Shown: positions 25,507 to 34,485 of the stretch, piece by piece | Layout: each line of letters starts with the position of its first letter | Position numbering within the stretch: the first letter of the stretch is position 1 | Assembly (NCBI GenBank): GCA_945868085.1 | Contig: CAMBKF010000003.1 | Span: 1 to 64,000, forward strand | DNA: 64,000 nt | Origin: an uncultured Oscillibacter sp. | Lineage (GTDB): Bacteria; Bacillota; Clostridia; Oscillospirales; Oscillospiraceae | Direction: 5' to 3' | The notes under the pieces: generated by a model | What the model saw: only the letters and a program-made list of their open reading frames with translations | What the model was told of the DNA's origin: nothing | Databases searched by the model: none | Position numbers and translations under genes: made by a program

Positions 25507-26595
25507 TCAGGACTGGGGGGCGGTGTCGGAGCTGCCGGCGTTTGCGCTCTGGAGCTGGCTGCGCAGGGTCTGCAGCTTGGTGTAGAAGCGGGCGACATCC
25601 AGCTTGTCGTAGCTGCGGCAGTTGTAGCGGATGCCGGCGCTCTCCCGCATGGCGTCCAGCTTGGCGTTGAACATTTTATCCAATACGGCATCGGTGTTCA
25701 GGGCCTGGCCCACGAACACATAGTAACCGTTGGCGGTGGTCACCACATCGCTGACCTGGCCCTCTGCCAGGGCGGTCAGGACGGCGGCAACGCTGGTGTC
25801 CAGGTCCTGGGCGGCGGCGGTCTCGCCGGTTTCCGATGCCTGCAGCGCCATCTCCTGGGCGATCTGCAGATAGGCGGCGGTCACATCCTCCGCGCTGCGC
25901 AGGCGGGCCACGGCGTCCTGGGCCTGGGCCAGGGTGGCGGCGTCGGTGGTCTCATCACCGGTGATGGACCAGTACAGGGGGAGGAAGGTGCAGTAGCCGC
26001 CGCTCTGAGCGAAGGCGGTGATGTCCTCATCGGAGGGGCGCAGGGCGCCGCCGGCGGTGCAGTAGGCCTTATACAGCTCGGAATACAGGAAGTATACCTG
26101 GTTGATCTGCTGGAAGCCCTCGTCCGTGAGGCCCATGAGCTCCAGCTGCTGGGCATAGCCCTCCTCGCCGCCGTAGTAGGTCACATACTGCTGGCGCTGG
26201 GCGTCCAGCTGGGCCTGGGACTCCTCAGACAGGGTGATCCCGGCCTGCTGCGCCCACTGGCGCACCACGGCGTAGAGCACCACGGTGCGCTGGGCGTCCT
26301 CCTGGGCGTACTGGCCGTAGGTCAGGCTGCCGCTGACGGCGGCGTCAAAATCCACGGAGCCCATGTAGGAGGTCAGGTAATCGCAGTCGTAGGCCAGCCA
26401 GTAGAGGTATTCCTCAGCGGACACGGACTGCTTGTTCACGGTCATCAGGGTGGCGTCCGGATGGATGCCGCTGGCCTGGTAAAATACACCGTCGGTACGC
26501 TTGCCGTTGGGCATGTTGCCCACCAGCGCTACGCCGACCACCAAAAGAACGGAGGCCAGCAGACCGGCCAATGCGCGGATGATGAGTTTTTTCAT
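25507..26595 (-). CDS. Membrane-anchored SurA/PrsA-like foldase or chaperone
   Basis: 362 aa. An N-terminal transmembrane or signal segment (about residues 5-26) has no lipobox Cys, so it is probably a signal anchor rather than a lipoprotein. The next part resembles a SurA_N chaperone region (TLMTVNKQSVSAEEYLYWLA). A C-terminal stretch resembles a parvulin-type domain (LTALAEGQVSDVVTTANGYY), though catalytic residues are not clear. It would help fold exported proteins outside the membrane. Its ATG overlaps the mfd stop by 4 nt, so it is the last gene of pth-mfd-foldase. Confidence 0.7.
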   Translation of the reverse strand: MKKLIIRALAGLLASVLLVVGVALVGNMPNGKRTDGVFYQASGIHPDATLMTVNKQSVSAEEYLYWLAYDCDYLTSYMGSVDFDAAVSGSLTYGQYAQEDAQRTVVLYAVVRQWAQQAGITLSEESQAQLDAQRQQYVTYYGGEEGYAQQLELMGLTDEGFQQINQVYFLYSELYKAYCTAGGALRPSDEDITAFAQSGGYCTFLPLYWSITGDETTDAATLAQAQDAVARLRSAEDVTAAYLQIAQEMALQASETGETAAAQDLDTSVAAVLTALAEGQVSDVVTTANGYYVFVGQALNTDAVLDKMFNAKLDAMRESAGIRYNCRSYDKLDVARFYTKLQTLRSQLQSANAGSSDTAPQS

Positions 26596-29500
26596 GTCGT
26601 TTCTCCTTCTGTTTTGGGCGTTTGGCCCTTTCTTTCTTCCCGCTTCATGCGCAGGCGCTCCACCAGCGCCGAGGCGGCCTGCAGGGAGTTTTCCTTTTCC
26701 TTCAGATACAGCGTCAGATAAGGCTGATTGCCGGAGTGCAGCAAAAGCCGCCCCTTATAGGCCCCCATGGCGCACACGGCCAGGAGACTGGGGGGATCCA
26801 CCCGGTCTGTGAACCGGAAGATCAGCTGCCGCTCCTTTTGGGAGATGTCGCAGATGCCCACCTCCGCCGCGTCCGAGCGCAGCAGCGCCACATCCAGCAG
26901 GGCCGATACGGCCTTGGGCGGGTCGCCGAAGCGGTCCAGCAGCTCGTCCAGGATCTCCCCGGAGTCTGCCGCCGTGCGGATGGCCGCGATGCGGCGGTAG
27001 AGGTCCATGCGCTGCTTGGCCTGGGGGACATAGCCCTCGGGAATGTAGGCAGACACCGTCAGGTCGGCGGAGCACTCCGGCCGGATCTCGGCGGATTTGC
27101 CCTGCTGCTCCAGCACGGCATCGTTTAAGAGCTTCAGGTACATGTCGTAGCCCACGCTCATCATGTAGCCCGACTGCTCCGCCCCCAGCAGATTGCCCGC
27201 GCCGCGGATCTCCAGATCCCGCATGGCGATCTTGAAGCCGGAGCCGAACTCCACATACTCCTTTATGGCGGTGAGGCGCTTGCTGGCCACCTCCGTGAGG
27301 ACCTTGCCCGTCCGGAAGGTCAGGTAGGCGTAGGCCCGACGGGGGCTGCGGCCGATGCGGCCCCGGATCTGGTGCAGCTGGCTCAGCCCCATGCGATCGG
27401 CATCCTCGATGATGAGGGTGTTTACGTTGGGAATGTCGATGCCGGTTTCAATGATGGTGGTGCAGACCAGGACCTGTATCTCTCCGTCCGCCATGTCCTG
27501 CATCACCCGGCTCAGCTGGCTCTCGCTCATTTTGCCGTGGGCGATGCCGATGGACACATCCTCCCCCAGCATCTGCCGGATGCGCCCGGCGGTGGACTCG
27601 ATATTTTCCACCCGGTTGTGCAGGTAGTATACCTGCCCGCCCCGGTCCAGCTCCCGCCGCATGGCGTCGCACAGGATGCTCCAGTCGTGCTCCAGCACAT
27701 AGGTCTGCACCGGCTGGCGGTCCCGGGGCGGCTCCTCAATGGCGGACATATCCCGTATGCCCGAGAGGGCCATGTTCAGCGTCCGGGGGATGGGGGTGGC
27801 GGAGAGGGTCAGGGTGTCCACCTGTTCCGCCCGCCGGCGCAGCTGCTCCTTGGCCGCCACGCCGAAGCGCTGCTCCTCGTCAATGATGAGCAGACCTAAA
27901 TCGTGAAAGGCCACATTTTTCTGCAGTAATTTATGGGTGCCGATGAGCAGGTCCACCTTGCCCTGGGCCGTGCGCTCCAATATATCCTTGGCCTGCTTGG
28001 CGCTGCGGAACCGGCTCAGTACCTCCACCGTTACGGGAAAGCTGCGGAACCGGCTCACGGCGGTGGCGTAATGCTGCTGGGCCAGCACCGTGGTGGGCAC
28101 CAAAATCGCCGCCTGCTTGCCGTCTAAGATGCATTTCATCACCGCCCGGAGGGCCACCTCGGTCTTGCCGTAGCCCACGTCACCGCAGAGAAGCCGGTCC
28201 ATGGGCCGGGGCTGCTCCATGTCGTTTTTGATCTCCCGGATGCATCTGAGCTGGTCGTCAGTCTCCGTGTAGGGGAAGGCGTCCTCAAACTCCTGCTGCC
28301 AGGGGGAGTCCGGCGAGAAGGCGAAGCCTGCCAGCCGCTGCCGCCGGGCGTACAGGTCGATGAGGCCCTTGGCCAGGTCTTTGGCGGCGGCCTTGGCCCG
28401 ATAGGTGGTCTTGGCCCACTCGGTGCCGCCCAGCTTGTTCAGCTTGGTGTGGCTGGTGTCCTCGCCGCTGCCGATGTATTTGCTCACCAGGTCCAGCTGC
28501 GTGGCCGGGACATACAGACAGTCGCTGCCGGCGTAGGCAATCTTGATATAATCCTTTTCCACCCCGTCCACCGGCAGGCGGATCATGGAAACGAACCGGC
28601 CGATGCCGTGGTGCTGATGCACCACCAGGTCGCCGGGGGTCAGGTCGGCATAGGACTGGAGCGCCTGGCGGGTGGGATCGTTTTTAGGGACCCGGCGCCG
28701 GGGCTCCTTGCCGGAGACCTTGGCCGTCAGCTGCCCTTCGGTGAGGATGGCCAGCTGCAGCCCGGGATACTCGCTGCCGGCGCACAGGGCGCCCACGGAA
28801 ATGACTGCCTGCCCGCGCCCGGGCAGGGTGCGGCCCTCGTAATCCACCGTGGCGGGGATCTTCCGCTCCCGCAGCAGCCTTTGCAGGTTATCCGCCCGGA
28901 CCCGGCCGCCGCACAGGACCAGCACCCGGTAGCCGGTGGTGAGATAGTGGGTCAGATCCGTCACGGCGGTGTCGAGGCTGCCGCCGTATACGGACAGCTG
29001 CTTGGCCGCTATCTGCACCATGGCCTGGGGCGCCAGCAGATACCGGCTGGTGGGCAGGCTCTCCATCTGGCACACCGGGTATCGGGAAATGGCCCGCACC
29101 AGCTCGTCCTGCTCCAGCTGCAGGTGGGCAAATTCCCCGGCCAGCCAGCCGTTTTCTTCGGCGGCGACGATGTCCTGCCGCCGCTGCCACAGCCAGTGTT
29201 TCAGGCTCTCGGAGGCCCGGCTGCTCTCGCTGATGCACACCAGGGCGTTTTCGGGCAGATAGTCGGCGGCGCAGGTAAACTCCGAATACACCGCCGCCAT
29301 ATATCGGTCGCTGCCCCCGGGGATCATCCCCTGCCGCAGGGCGGCGGCATCGCCGCGCAGAGCGGCGCAGAGGGCGGCGGTGCTCTCCTTTTTCTCATAG
29401 CGGGCGGCTGCCGCCTCCAGCTTTTCGGGCCCGTCCGGGGCGCCGAAGGCGGGCAGGACCTCTCCCGCCGGCAGCAGCAGAGCGCTTTCTATATTCTCCG

Positions 29501-30140
29501 TCCGCCGCTGGGTGCCGGGGTCAAACCGGCCCAGGGCGTCGATCTCGTCGTCAAAAAAGTCGCACCGGACGGGCTGCTGTGCATCCGGGGAGAATACGTC
29601 CAGGATGCCGCCCCGCAGGGCGAATTGGCCCGGGCCCTCCACCTGGTCGCAGCGGGTGTACCCGGCGTCGGCGAGCCGGCGGCACAGCTGCGCCACATCG
29701 TGCCGCTGGCCCGGGGCCAGCTCTATGACGGCCCCAGCCAGCACCCGGGGCGGGATGCACCGCTGGCACAGGGCCTCGGCGGTGGTGAGAAGTACGGCGG
29801 GGGCATCCGCCTGCAGCTGATGCAGGGCGGCGATGCGCCGGTAGTCCCACTGGCGGCTGGCGATGGCCCCGGGGCGCAGATGCATCTCCCGGCCGGGCAG
29901 GTGCAGGGGCTTGCGGCCGGTAAGGCTTTCCATATCTCCGGCGAACCGCTCGCACTCCCGCTCGTCGGCACACAGGAGCAGCAGGGGCCGGTCCATTGCC
30001 TGGGCCAGGGCCGCGGCCATCTGCGTCCGGTGGACGGGGGACAGGCCTGTGATGGCTGCGCTGCGGCAGCCGCCGTCCAGCTCTTTTTGAATGTACTGCA
30101 ATTCCGGCAGGCGCATGAGCTCCTGCAAGAGTGTGTGCAA
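26592..30140 (-). CDS. mfd: Transcription-repair coupling factor Mfd
   Basis: 1182 aa, the usual full length. It removes stalled RNA polymerase at DNA lesions and recruits UvrA. In order: UvrB-like N-terminal modules (to about 330), the RNAP-interacting domain (about 500-570; LTPGDLVVHQHHGIGRFVSM), the translocase with Walker A in LLCGDVGYGKTEVALR and DEEQ in LLIIDEEQRFGVAAKEQ, motif VI in HQIRGRIGRSPRRAYAYL, and a C-terminal TRCF domain (about 1000-1110). The end is coupled to the foldase gene. It lies 148 bp after pth, with repeat hairpins between them. Confidence 0.97.
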   Translation of the reverse strand: MHTLLQELMRLPELQYIQKELDGGCRSAAITGLSPVHRTQMAAALAQAMDRPLLLLCADERECERFAGDMESLTGRKPLHLPGREMHLRPGAIASRQWDYRRIAALHQLQADAPAVLLTTAEALCQRCIPPRVLAGAVIELAPGQRHDVAQLCRRLADAGYTRCDQVEGPGQFALRGGILDVFSPDAQQPVRCDFFDDEIDALGRFDPGTQRRTENIESALLLPAGEVLPAFGAPDGPEKLEAAAARYEKKESTAALCAALRGDAAALRQGMIPGGSDRYMAAVYSEFTCAADYLPENALVCISESSRASESLKHWLWQRRQDIVAAEENGWLAGEFAHLQLEQDELVRAISRYPVCQMESLPTSRYLLAPQAMVQIAAKQLSVYGGSLDTAVTDLTHYLTTGYRVLVLCGGRVRADNLQRLLRERKIPATVDYEGRTLPGRGQAVISVGALCAGSEYPGLQLAILTEGQLTAKVSGKEPRRRVPKNDPTRQALQSYADLTPGDLVVHQHHGIGRFVSMIRLPVDGVEKDYIKIAYAGSDCLYVPATQLDLVSKYIGSGEDTSHTKLNKLGGTEWAKTTYRAKAAAKDLAKGLIDLYARRQRLAGFAFSPDSPWQQEFEDAFPYTETDDQLRCIREIKNDMEQPRPMDRLLCGDVGYGKTEVALRAVMKCILDGKQAAILVPTTVLAQQHYATAVSRFRSFPVTVEVLSRFRSAKQAKDILERTAQGKVDLLIGTHKLLQKNVAFHDLGLLIIDEEQRFGVAAKEQLRRRAEQVDTLTLSATPIPRTLNMALSGIRDMSAIEEPPRDRQPVQTYVLEHDWSILCDAMRRELDRGGQVYYLHNRVENIESTAGRIRQMLGEDVSIGIAHGKMSESQLSRVMQDMADGEIQVLVCTTIIETGIDIPNVNTLIIEDADRMGLSQLHQIRGRIGRSPRRAYAYLTFRTGKVLTEVASKRLTAIKEYVEFGSGFKIAMRDLEIRGAGNLLGAEQSGYMMSVGYDMYLKLLNDAVLEQQGKSAEIRPECSADLTVSAYIPEGYVPQAKQRMDLYRRIAAIRTAADSGEILDELLDRFGDPPKAVSALLDVALLRSDAAEVGICDISQKERQLIFRFTDRVDPPSLLAVCAMGAYKGRLLLHSGNQPYLTLYLKEKENSLQAASALVERLRMKREERKGQTPKTEGETT

Positions 30141-30217
30141 ATCGTCCCCCTCCTTTCCGGGTATTTTATGATAAAAAACTGAAATATAGCTTAATTAATA
30201 CGAAATATGAATTGTAA

Positions 30218-30288
30218 AGCCTCGCAGAGTTTTCCGCCCGCAGGCGGCAAAACTCTCTGGCGAAAATTCCGCAGGAATTTTCGCCAGG
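30218..30288. repeat. Tandem hairpin repeat between pth and mfd
   Basis: Two hairpins in a row: AGAGTTTT-CGCC paired with GGCG-CAAAACTCT (about 30227-30256), and a perfect 14-bp stem CTGGCGAAAATTCC / GGAATTTTCGCCAG (30257-30287). The same ends (CCTCGCAGAGTT and GGAATTTTCG-CAGG) recur around 55875-55934 in the prophage, so this is a dispersed repeat rather than a simple terminator. Confidence 0.65.
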
Positions 30289-30873
30289 CTAATTGAACCG
30301 GTTCATGGCCTTGTCCATGCCCTGGGCGATCACCGCCGGGATGGCCTGAGACGCCCGGTCCAGGGCATCCAGCAGGATCTTCTGCTCCTCGCCCATGGGC
30401 ATGCCGATGACCCAGTCTACCACCTCGTAGCCCGCCTGCTTCGGCGAGCCTACCCCCACCTTGATGCGGGGGAAGCGGTCGCTGCCCAGGTGCTGGATGA
30501 TGTTCTTGAGGCCGTTGTGCCCGCCGGCAGAGCCGAAGGCCCGCAGCCGGAGCTTGCCCACCGGCAGGTCGATGTCGTCCGATACCACGAGGATATGCTC
30601 CGGGGGGATCTTATAGAAGCGGGCGGCGGCGCCTACGGATTCGCCGGAGAGGTTCATATAGGTCTGGGGCTTCATCACCAGCACCTTGTCCTCTCCCAGC
30701 TTCCACTCCGCCGTCCAGGCCTTGAAGCGCAGCTTGTTAAAGCGCAGCTTTTCCCGCTCCGCCAGCCTGTCAACGGCAAGAAAACCCATGTTGTGCCGGG
30801 TGCTCTCGTACCGCGCGCCGGGATTGCCCAGGCCCACCACCAGCCAAGTAAAGCCGCTCTGCTTGAAAAACAT
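30289..30873 (-). CDS. pth: Peptidyl-tRNA hydrolase
   Basis: 194 aa. It releases peptides from prematurely dropped peptidyl-tRNA. Motifs are VVGLGNPGARYESTRHNMGF (Asn and catalytic His), MKPQTYMNLSGESV, VSDDIDLPVGKLRLR and GSAGGHNGLKNI, with GVG in IKVGVGSP. ATG 30873 was chosen over upstream in-frame codons because GGAG lies upstream and homologues start here. The order pth-mfd is conserved in Firmicutes. Confidence 0.95.
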   Translation of the reverse strand: MFFKQSGFTWLVVGLGNPGARYESTRHNMGFLAVDRLAEREKLRFNKLRFKAWTAEWKLGEDKVLVMKPQTYMNLSGESVGAAARFYKIPPEHILVVSDDIDLPVGKLRLRAFGSAGGHNGLKNIIQHLGSDRFPRIKVGVGSPKQAGYEVVDWVIGMPMGEEQKILLDALDRASQAIPAVIAQGMDKAMNRFN

Positions 30874-30976
30874 ACACTCACGCTCCTGTAAAAATTGTGG
30901 TCGGGTGAGTTGCCTCACCCGACCAGTATAGCACAAAATGATTGGTTTGAACAGTTGATTTCTTCCGCCCCGGGCA

Positions 30977-31936
30977 TCAGCCGAAGAGCTTGGCAATGGA
31001 GATCTCCTGGTAAATACGCTCGATGGCCTCGGCGAACATGGGGGCCACGGACAGATACTTGATCTTGTCGCAGCCGGCGCCCATCTCCTCGGGCAGGGTG
31101 TTCAGCAGGGCGACTTCCTTGATGACGCTGCCGGACAGGCGCTCCAGCGCGGGGCCGGAGAGCACGCCGTGGCTGGCGCAGGCATACACATTGTTGGCGC
31201 CGCCCACCTCCACAATGGCCTTGGCGGCGTTGCAGATGGAGCCGGCGGTATCGATCATGTCGTCAAAGAGGATGCAGTCCTTGCCGGCCACGTCGCCGAT
31301 GACGTTCATCACCTCGCACTGGTTGGCCTTCTGGCGGCGCTTATCCACGATGGCAAGGTTCATGTGCAGCTTCTGGGCGAAGGTGCGGGCCCGGGCCACG
31401 CTGCCCACGTCCGGAGACACCACCACCATATCCTCGGCCCGCTCGCCGAACTTCTTGGCGTAGTAGTCCACAAACACGGGGTTGCCCAGGAGGTTATCCA
31501 CGGGGATGTCAAAGAAGCCCTGGATCTGGCTGGCGTGCAGGTCCATGGTCAGCACCCGGTCGGCGCCGGCGGCGGTGAGCATGTTGGCCACCAGCTTGGC
31601 GCTGATGGGATCGCGGCTCTTGGCCTTGCGGTCCTGGCGGGCATAGCCGAAATAGGGGATCACGGCAGTCACGCGGCCGGCGGAGGCGCGCTTGCAGGCG
31701 TCGATCATGATCAGCAGCTCCATGAGGCTGTCGTTCACGGGCTTGCAGGTGGAGTTGATGAGGAACACATCGCTGCCGCGGACGGTCTCGTACAGGGAGA
31801 CGCTGGCCTCACCGTCGGCAAAGTGCTTGACCTCCGCCTCACCGAGCTTGGTGCCGATGAGCTTGCAGATGTCCTTTGCCAGGGCGGGATTGGAGTTGCC
31901 GGTAAAGATCTTGATGTCCTTGCCATGAGAAATCAT
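30977..31936 (-). CDS. prs: Ribose-phosphate pyrophosphokinase (PRPP synthetase)
   Basis: 319 aa. It makes PRPP from ribose 5-phosphate and ATP for purine, pyrimidine, His and Trp synthesis. The flexible loop and active site appear in PYFGYARQDRKAKSRDPIS, the MDLHASQIQGFF stretch follows, and the PRPP-binding loop is CILFDDMIDTAGSI. ATG 31936 gives the usual start and length; an in-frame GTG at 31948 would add four residues. It is preceded by an unusually long leader and lies upstream of pth, possibly one unit. Confidence 0.95.
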   Translation of the reverse strand: MISHGKDIKIFTGNSNPALAKDICKLIGTKLGEAEVKHFADGEASVSLYETVRGSDVFLINSTCKPVNDSLMELLIMIDACKRASAGRVTAVIPYFGYARQDRKAKSRDPISAKLVANMLTAAGADRVLTMDLHASQIQGFFDIPVDNLLGNPVFVDYYAKKFGERAEDMVVVSPDVGSVARARTFAQKLHMNLAIVDKRRQKANQCEVMNVIGDVAGKDCILFDDMIDTAGSICNAAKAIVEVGGANNVYACASHGVLSGPALERLSGSVIKEVALLNTLPEEMGAGCDKIKYLSVAPMFAEAIERIYQEISIAKLFG

Positions 31937-32202
31937 TTTGTTACACACTCACTTTCTTTCGGTTTTTGCTGAATTTTCTCTCTCGGGATGTATATGGAGG
32001 GCGGTGTGGGGCGGATACTCCATATATAAAAAAATCGCTGAACGCTTTATAAGGCCGCCGCTCCCCGGATCATACCGGCAGAGGTGGCGAGCCGCAGCGT
32101 CAGCGGTTTGAAGAAGGCGCGCCCGCAGGCGGCGGACCATACAATTCGGCATCCCATGGGAACACACTTCCTTTCCGTCCGTTTCTTGCCTTCATTATAA
32201 CA
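31937..32202 (-). promoter_or_regulatory. prs promoter and long 5' leader
   Basis: An extended -10, TG-T-TATAAT (complement of 32194-32202), has only a weak -35. The transcript would start near 32187 and carry about 250 nt before prs. The leader contains a stem TATATGGAG/CTCCATATA (31991-31999 with 32019-32027) and a GC-rich part at 32050-32150. No known riboswitch class was recognised and no open reading frame with a ribosome-binding site is seen. Confidence 0.5.
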
Positions 32203-32362
32203 GTTTTTCTCACAAAATCCAGTGGTTTTCCCAAAAAACTAAAAATATTTTTCGTGCGCAAAAAACCGTCCGTGTTCCGGTCATAAACGGGAAAAACCGT
32301 ACCCGCGGCCCGGGAAAAACCGATGAATACAGAAATTTTCCGCAAAAAATACCATTTTGCGG

Positions 32363-32391
32363 TTGAATTTACGGAATCTATGCATTACAAT
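32363..32391 (+). promoter_or_regulatory. Sigma-A promoter of trmL and probably the glycolytic genes
   Basis: TTGAAT (32363-32368), exactly 17 nt, TACAAT (32386-32391). It lies 36 bp before the GTG start of trmL, and no terminator separates trmL from pgk. Confidence 0.75.
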
Positions 32392-32427
32392 AAGCGGAGC
32401 ATTCCAAAAATGGGGAGATGGTGCGCC

Positions 32428-32919
32428 GTGCTGAATATTGTACTGGTGGAGCCGGAGATCCCGCAGAACTGCGGCAACATCGCCCGGACCTGCGCCGCCA
32501 CCGGCAGCCGCCTGCATCTGATCCGCCCCCTGGGCTTTGATATTTCCGATCGGGCCGTGAAGCGGGCGGGGCTGGACTACTGGCATCTGGTGTCCGTTGC
32601 GGACTATGAGAGCCTGGACGCATTTTTTGCCCTGCATCCGGAGGCGGCGGAGGATCTGTGGCTGGCCACCACCAAGGCGCCCCTGGACTATACCCAGGCG
32701 CGGTTTTCGCCGGACTGCTGGCTGTTCTTCGGCAAGGAGACCGCGGGCCTGCCGGAGGCGTTCCGCCTGGCCCACTACGACCGGTGCATCCGCCTGCCCA
32801 TGCGCCAGGATGCCCGGAGCCTGAACCTCAGCAATTCCGTGGCCATCCTGACCTATGAGGCCCTGCGGCAGAACGGCTTTCCCGGCCTGTGCGGCACGGG
32901 TGAGATGAAAAACCTGTAA
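32428..32919 (+). CDS. trmL: tRNA (cytidine(34)-2'-O)-methyltransferase, SPOUT family
   Basis: 163 aa. It methylates the wobble nucleotide of certain leucine tRNAs. SPOUT knot motifs: NIVLVEPEIPQNCGNIARTC at the start, LIRPLGFDI, WLFFGKETAGLP, and CIRLPMRQDARSLNLSNSVA (SAM-binding trefoil). GTG 32428 is preferred: GGGGAGA lies upstream, homologues begin at this point, and the promoter lies within the longer reading. It probably shares a transcript with pgk, 27 bp downstream. Confidence 0.92.
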   Translation: MLNIVLVEPEIPQNCGNIARTCAATGSRLHLIRPLGFDISDRAVKRAGLDYWHLVSVADYESLDAFFALHPEAAEDLWLATTKAPLDYTQARFSPDCWLFFGKETAGLPEAFRLAHYDRCIRLPMRQDARSLNLSNSVAILTYEALRQNGFPGLCGTGEMKNL

Positions 32920-32946
32920 ATCACTCTGAAAAGGAGAGGTACCTAT

Positions 32947-34215
32947 ATGAATTACAACAAAAAAACCGTTGCAGATGTAGACGTCGCCGGCAAGAAGGTG
33001 CTCCTGCGCTGCGATTTCAACGTCCCCCAGGACAAGAAGACCGGGGCCATCACCAGCGACAAGCGCATTGTGGCGGCCCTGCCCACCATTCGCTACCTGC
33101 TGGAGCACGGTGCGGCGGTCATCGCCTGCTCCCACCTGGGCAAGCCCGAGCCGGTGTTTGACAAGTGGGTGAAAAAGCAGCTGGAGAAGGGCAAGGATCC
33201 CGCCGAGCTGACGGAGGAGGCCTGGAAAAAGTCCCTGCAGAAGCTGACCCTGGCCCCTGTGGCGGAGCGCCTGTCCCAGCTGCTGGGCCAGGAAGTGCTC
33301 TTTGCCCATGACGTGGTGGGCCAGGACGCCGCCGCCAAGGCCGCTGCTCTGCAGCCGGGCCAGGTCCTGCTGCTGGAGAACACACGCTTTGAAAAGGGCG
33401 AGACCAAGAACGACCCGGAGTTTGCCAAAAAACTGGCCTCCTTTGCGGATATTTATGTGTCCGACGCTTTTGGCGCCGTACACCGGGCCCATGCCTCCAC
33501 CGCAGGTGTGGCGGCCTATCTGCCCGCCGTGTCCGGCTTCCTGATCGAAAAGGAGCTGCGGGTCATGGGCGGCGCGCTGGAAAATCCCAAGCGGCCCCTG
33601 GTGGCCATTCTGGGCGGCAGCAAGGTCTCCTCCAAGATCGGCGTTATCAATAACCTGCTGGAGATCGCCGACACCATTATCATCGGCGGCGGCATGGCCT
33701 ATACCTTCTCCGCTGCCCAGGGCGGCAGGATCGGCGACTCCCTGCTGGAGAGCGACTGGATGGATTATGCCAATGAAATGGTGAAAAAGGCGGCGGACAA
33801 GGGCGTGAAGCTGCTGCTGCCCGTGGATACCGTCATCGCCGACCGCTTTGCCCCGGACGCCAACACCGCCGTTGTGAAGGCCGGGGAGATCCCCGACGGA
33901 TGGGAGGGCCTGGACATCGGGCCGGAGACCGTGAAGCTCTACTGCGCCGCTGTGGCGGATGCCGGCACTGTGATCTGGAACGGGCCTATGGGTGTGTTTG
34001 AGTTTGACAAGTTTGCCGTGGGCACCCGGGCCGTGGCCGAGGCGCTGAGCAAGACGGACGCCATCACCATCGTGGGCGGCGGCGACAGCGCGGCGGCTGT
34101 GGAGCAGCTGGGTTATGCCGACAAGATGACCCATATCTCCACCGGCGGCGGCGCTTCTCTGGAGTTCCTGGAGGGTAAGGAGCTGCCGGGCGTGGCGTGC
34201 CTGCTGGACAAGTAA
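32947..34215 (+). CDS. pgk: Phosphoglycerate kinase
   Basis: 422 aa, slightly above the usual 395-400. It moves phosphate from 1,3-bisphosphoglycerate to ADP. Motifs: [15 protein letters not shown] at the N-terminus, [49 protein letters not shown], and the nucleotide loop in [14 protein letters not shown] with [17 protein letters not shown] near the end. GGAG lies upstream of the ATG. The last 75 bp are repeated downstream at 34350-34424. It is followed by tpiA and gpmI, forming a lower-glycolysis unit. Confidence 0.97.
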   Translation: MNYNKKTVADVDVAGKKVLLRCDFNVPQDKKTGAITSDKRIVAALPTIRYLLEHGAAVIACSHLGKPEPVFDKWVKKQLEKGKDPAELTEEAWKKSLQKLTLAPVAERLSQLLGQEVLFAHDVVGQDAAAKAAALQPGQVLLLENTRFEKGETKNDPEFAKKLASFADIYVSDAFGAVHRAHASTAGVAAYLPAVSGFLIEKELRVMGGALENPKRPLVAILGGSKVSSKIGVINNLLEIADTIIIGGGMAYTFSAAQGGRIGDSLLESDWMDYANEMVKKAADKGVKLLLPVDTVIADRFAPDANTAVVKAGEIPDGWEGLDIGPETVKLYCAAVADAGTVIWNGPMGVFEFDKFAVGTRAVAEALSKTDAITIVGGGDSAAAVEQLGYADKMTHISTGGGASLEFLEGKELPGVACLLDK

Positions 34216-34232
34216 GCAAACCGCCGGTTCCG

Positions 34233-34312
34233 ACCCTGTTGCGGTGCCCAAAATTTCTGCGCTGCCTTACGGCGGACGCTGGAAATTTTGACCGCGGCCA
34301 CTCGTTCGCCGC
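34233..34312. repeat. Dispersed palindromic repeat between pgk and tpiA
   Basis: A stretch of about 70 bp matches the reverse complement of 56824-56893 in the prophage with about three differences. It is itself an imperfect palindrome: AAAATTTC (from 34250) to GAAATTTT, with GCTGCC and GGCGGAC near the middle. It belongs to the short palindromic repeat families of this genome. Confidence 0.7.
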
Positions 34313-34349
34313 GCTGCATCCGCCACTGGCGGCGCGCGGCTCTCTCCCC

Positions 34350-34424
34350 ACCGGCGGCGGCGCTTCCCTGGAGTTCCTGGAAGGTAAGGAGCTGCCGGGC
34401 GTGGCGTGCCTGCTGGATAAGTAA
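34350..34424 (+). pseudogene. Duplicated 3' end of pgk (last 24 codons and stop)
   Basis: These 75 bp copy 34141-34215 with only three differences, each a synonymous third-position change (TCT/TCC, GAG/GAA, GAC/GAT), and end in the same TAA. There is no start or ribosome-binding site, so it is not expressed as a protein on its own. It is best read as the original or alternative pgk end, displaced by insertion of about 134 bp. Confidence 0.85.
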
Positions 34425-34470
34425 ATCCGCATAAATTCTAAAATCAATATCAATAATGTGTAGGAGTTAA

Positions 34471-34485
34471 ATGAGAAAATTATGA
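34471..34485 (+). CDS. Four-codon leader ORF overlapping the tpiA start
   Basis: ATGAGAAAATTATGA encodes Met-Arg-Lys-Leu; its stop overlaps the tpiA ATG by 4 nt. GGAG (34462-34465) is close to this ATG but 16 nt from the tpiA ATG, so ribosomes may load here and restart on tpiA. It could equally be chance. Confidence 0.35.
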
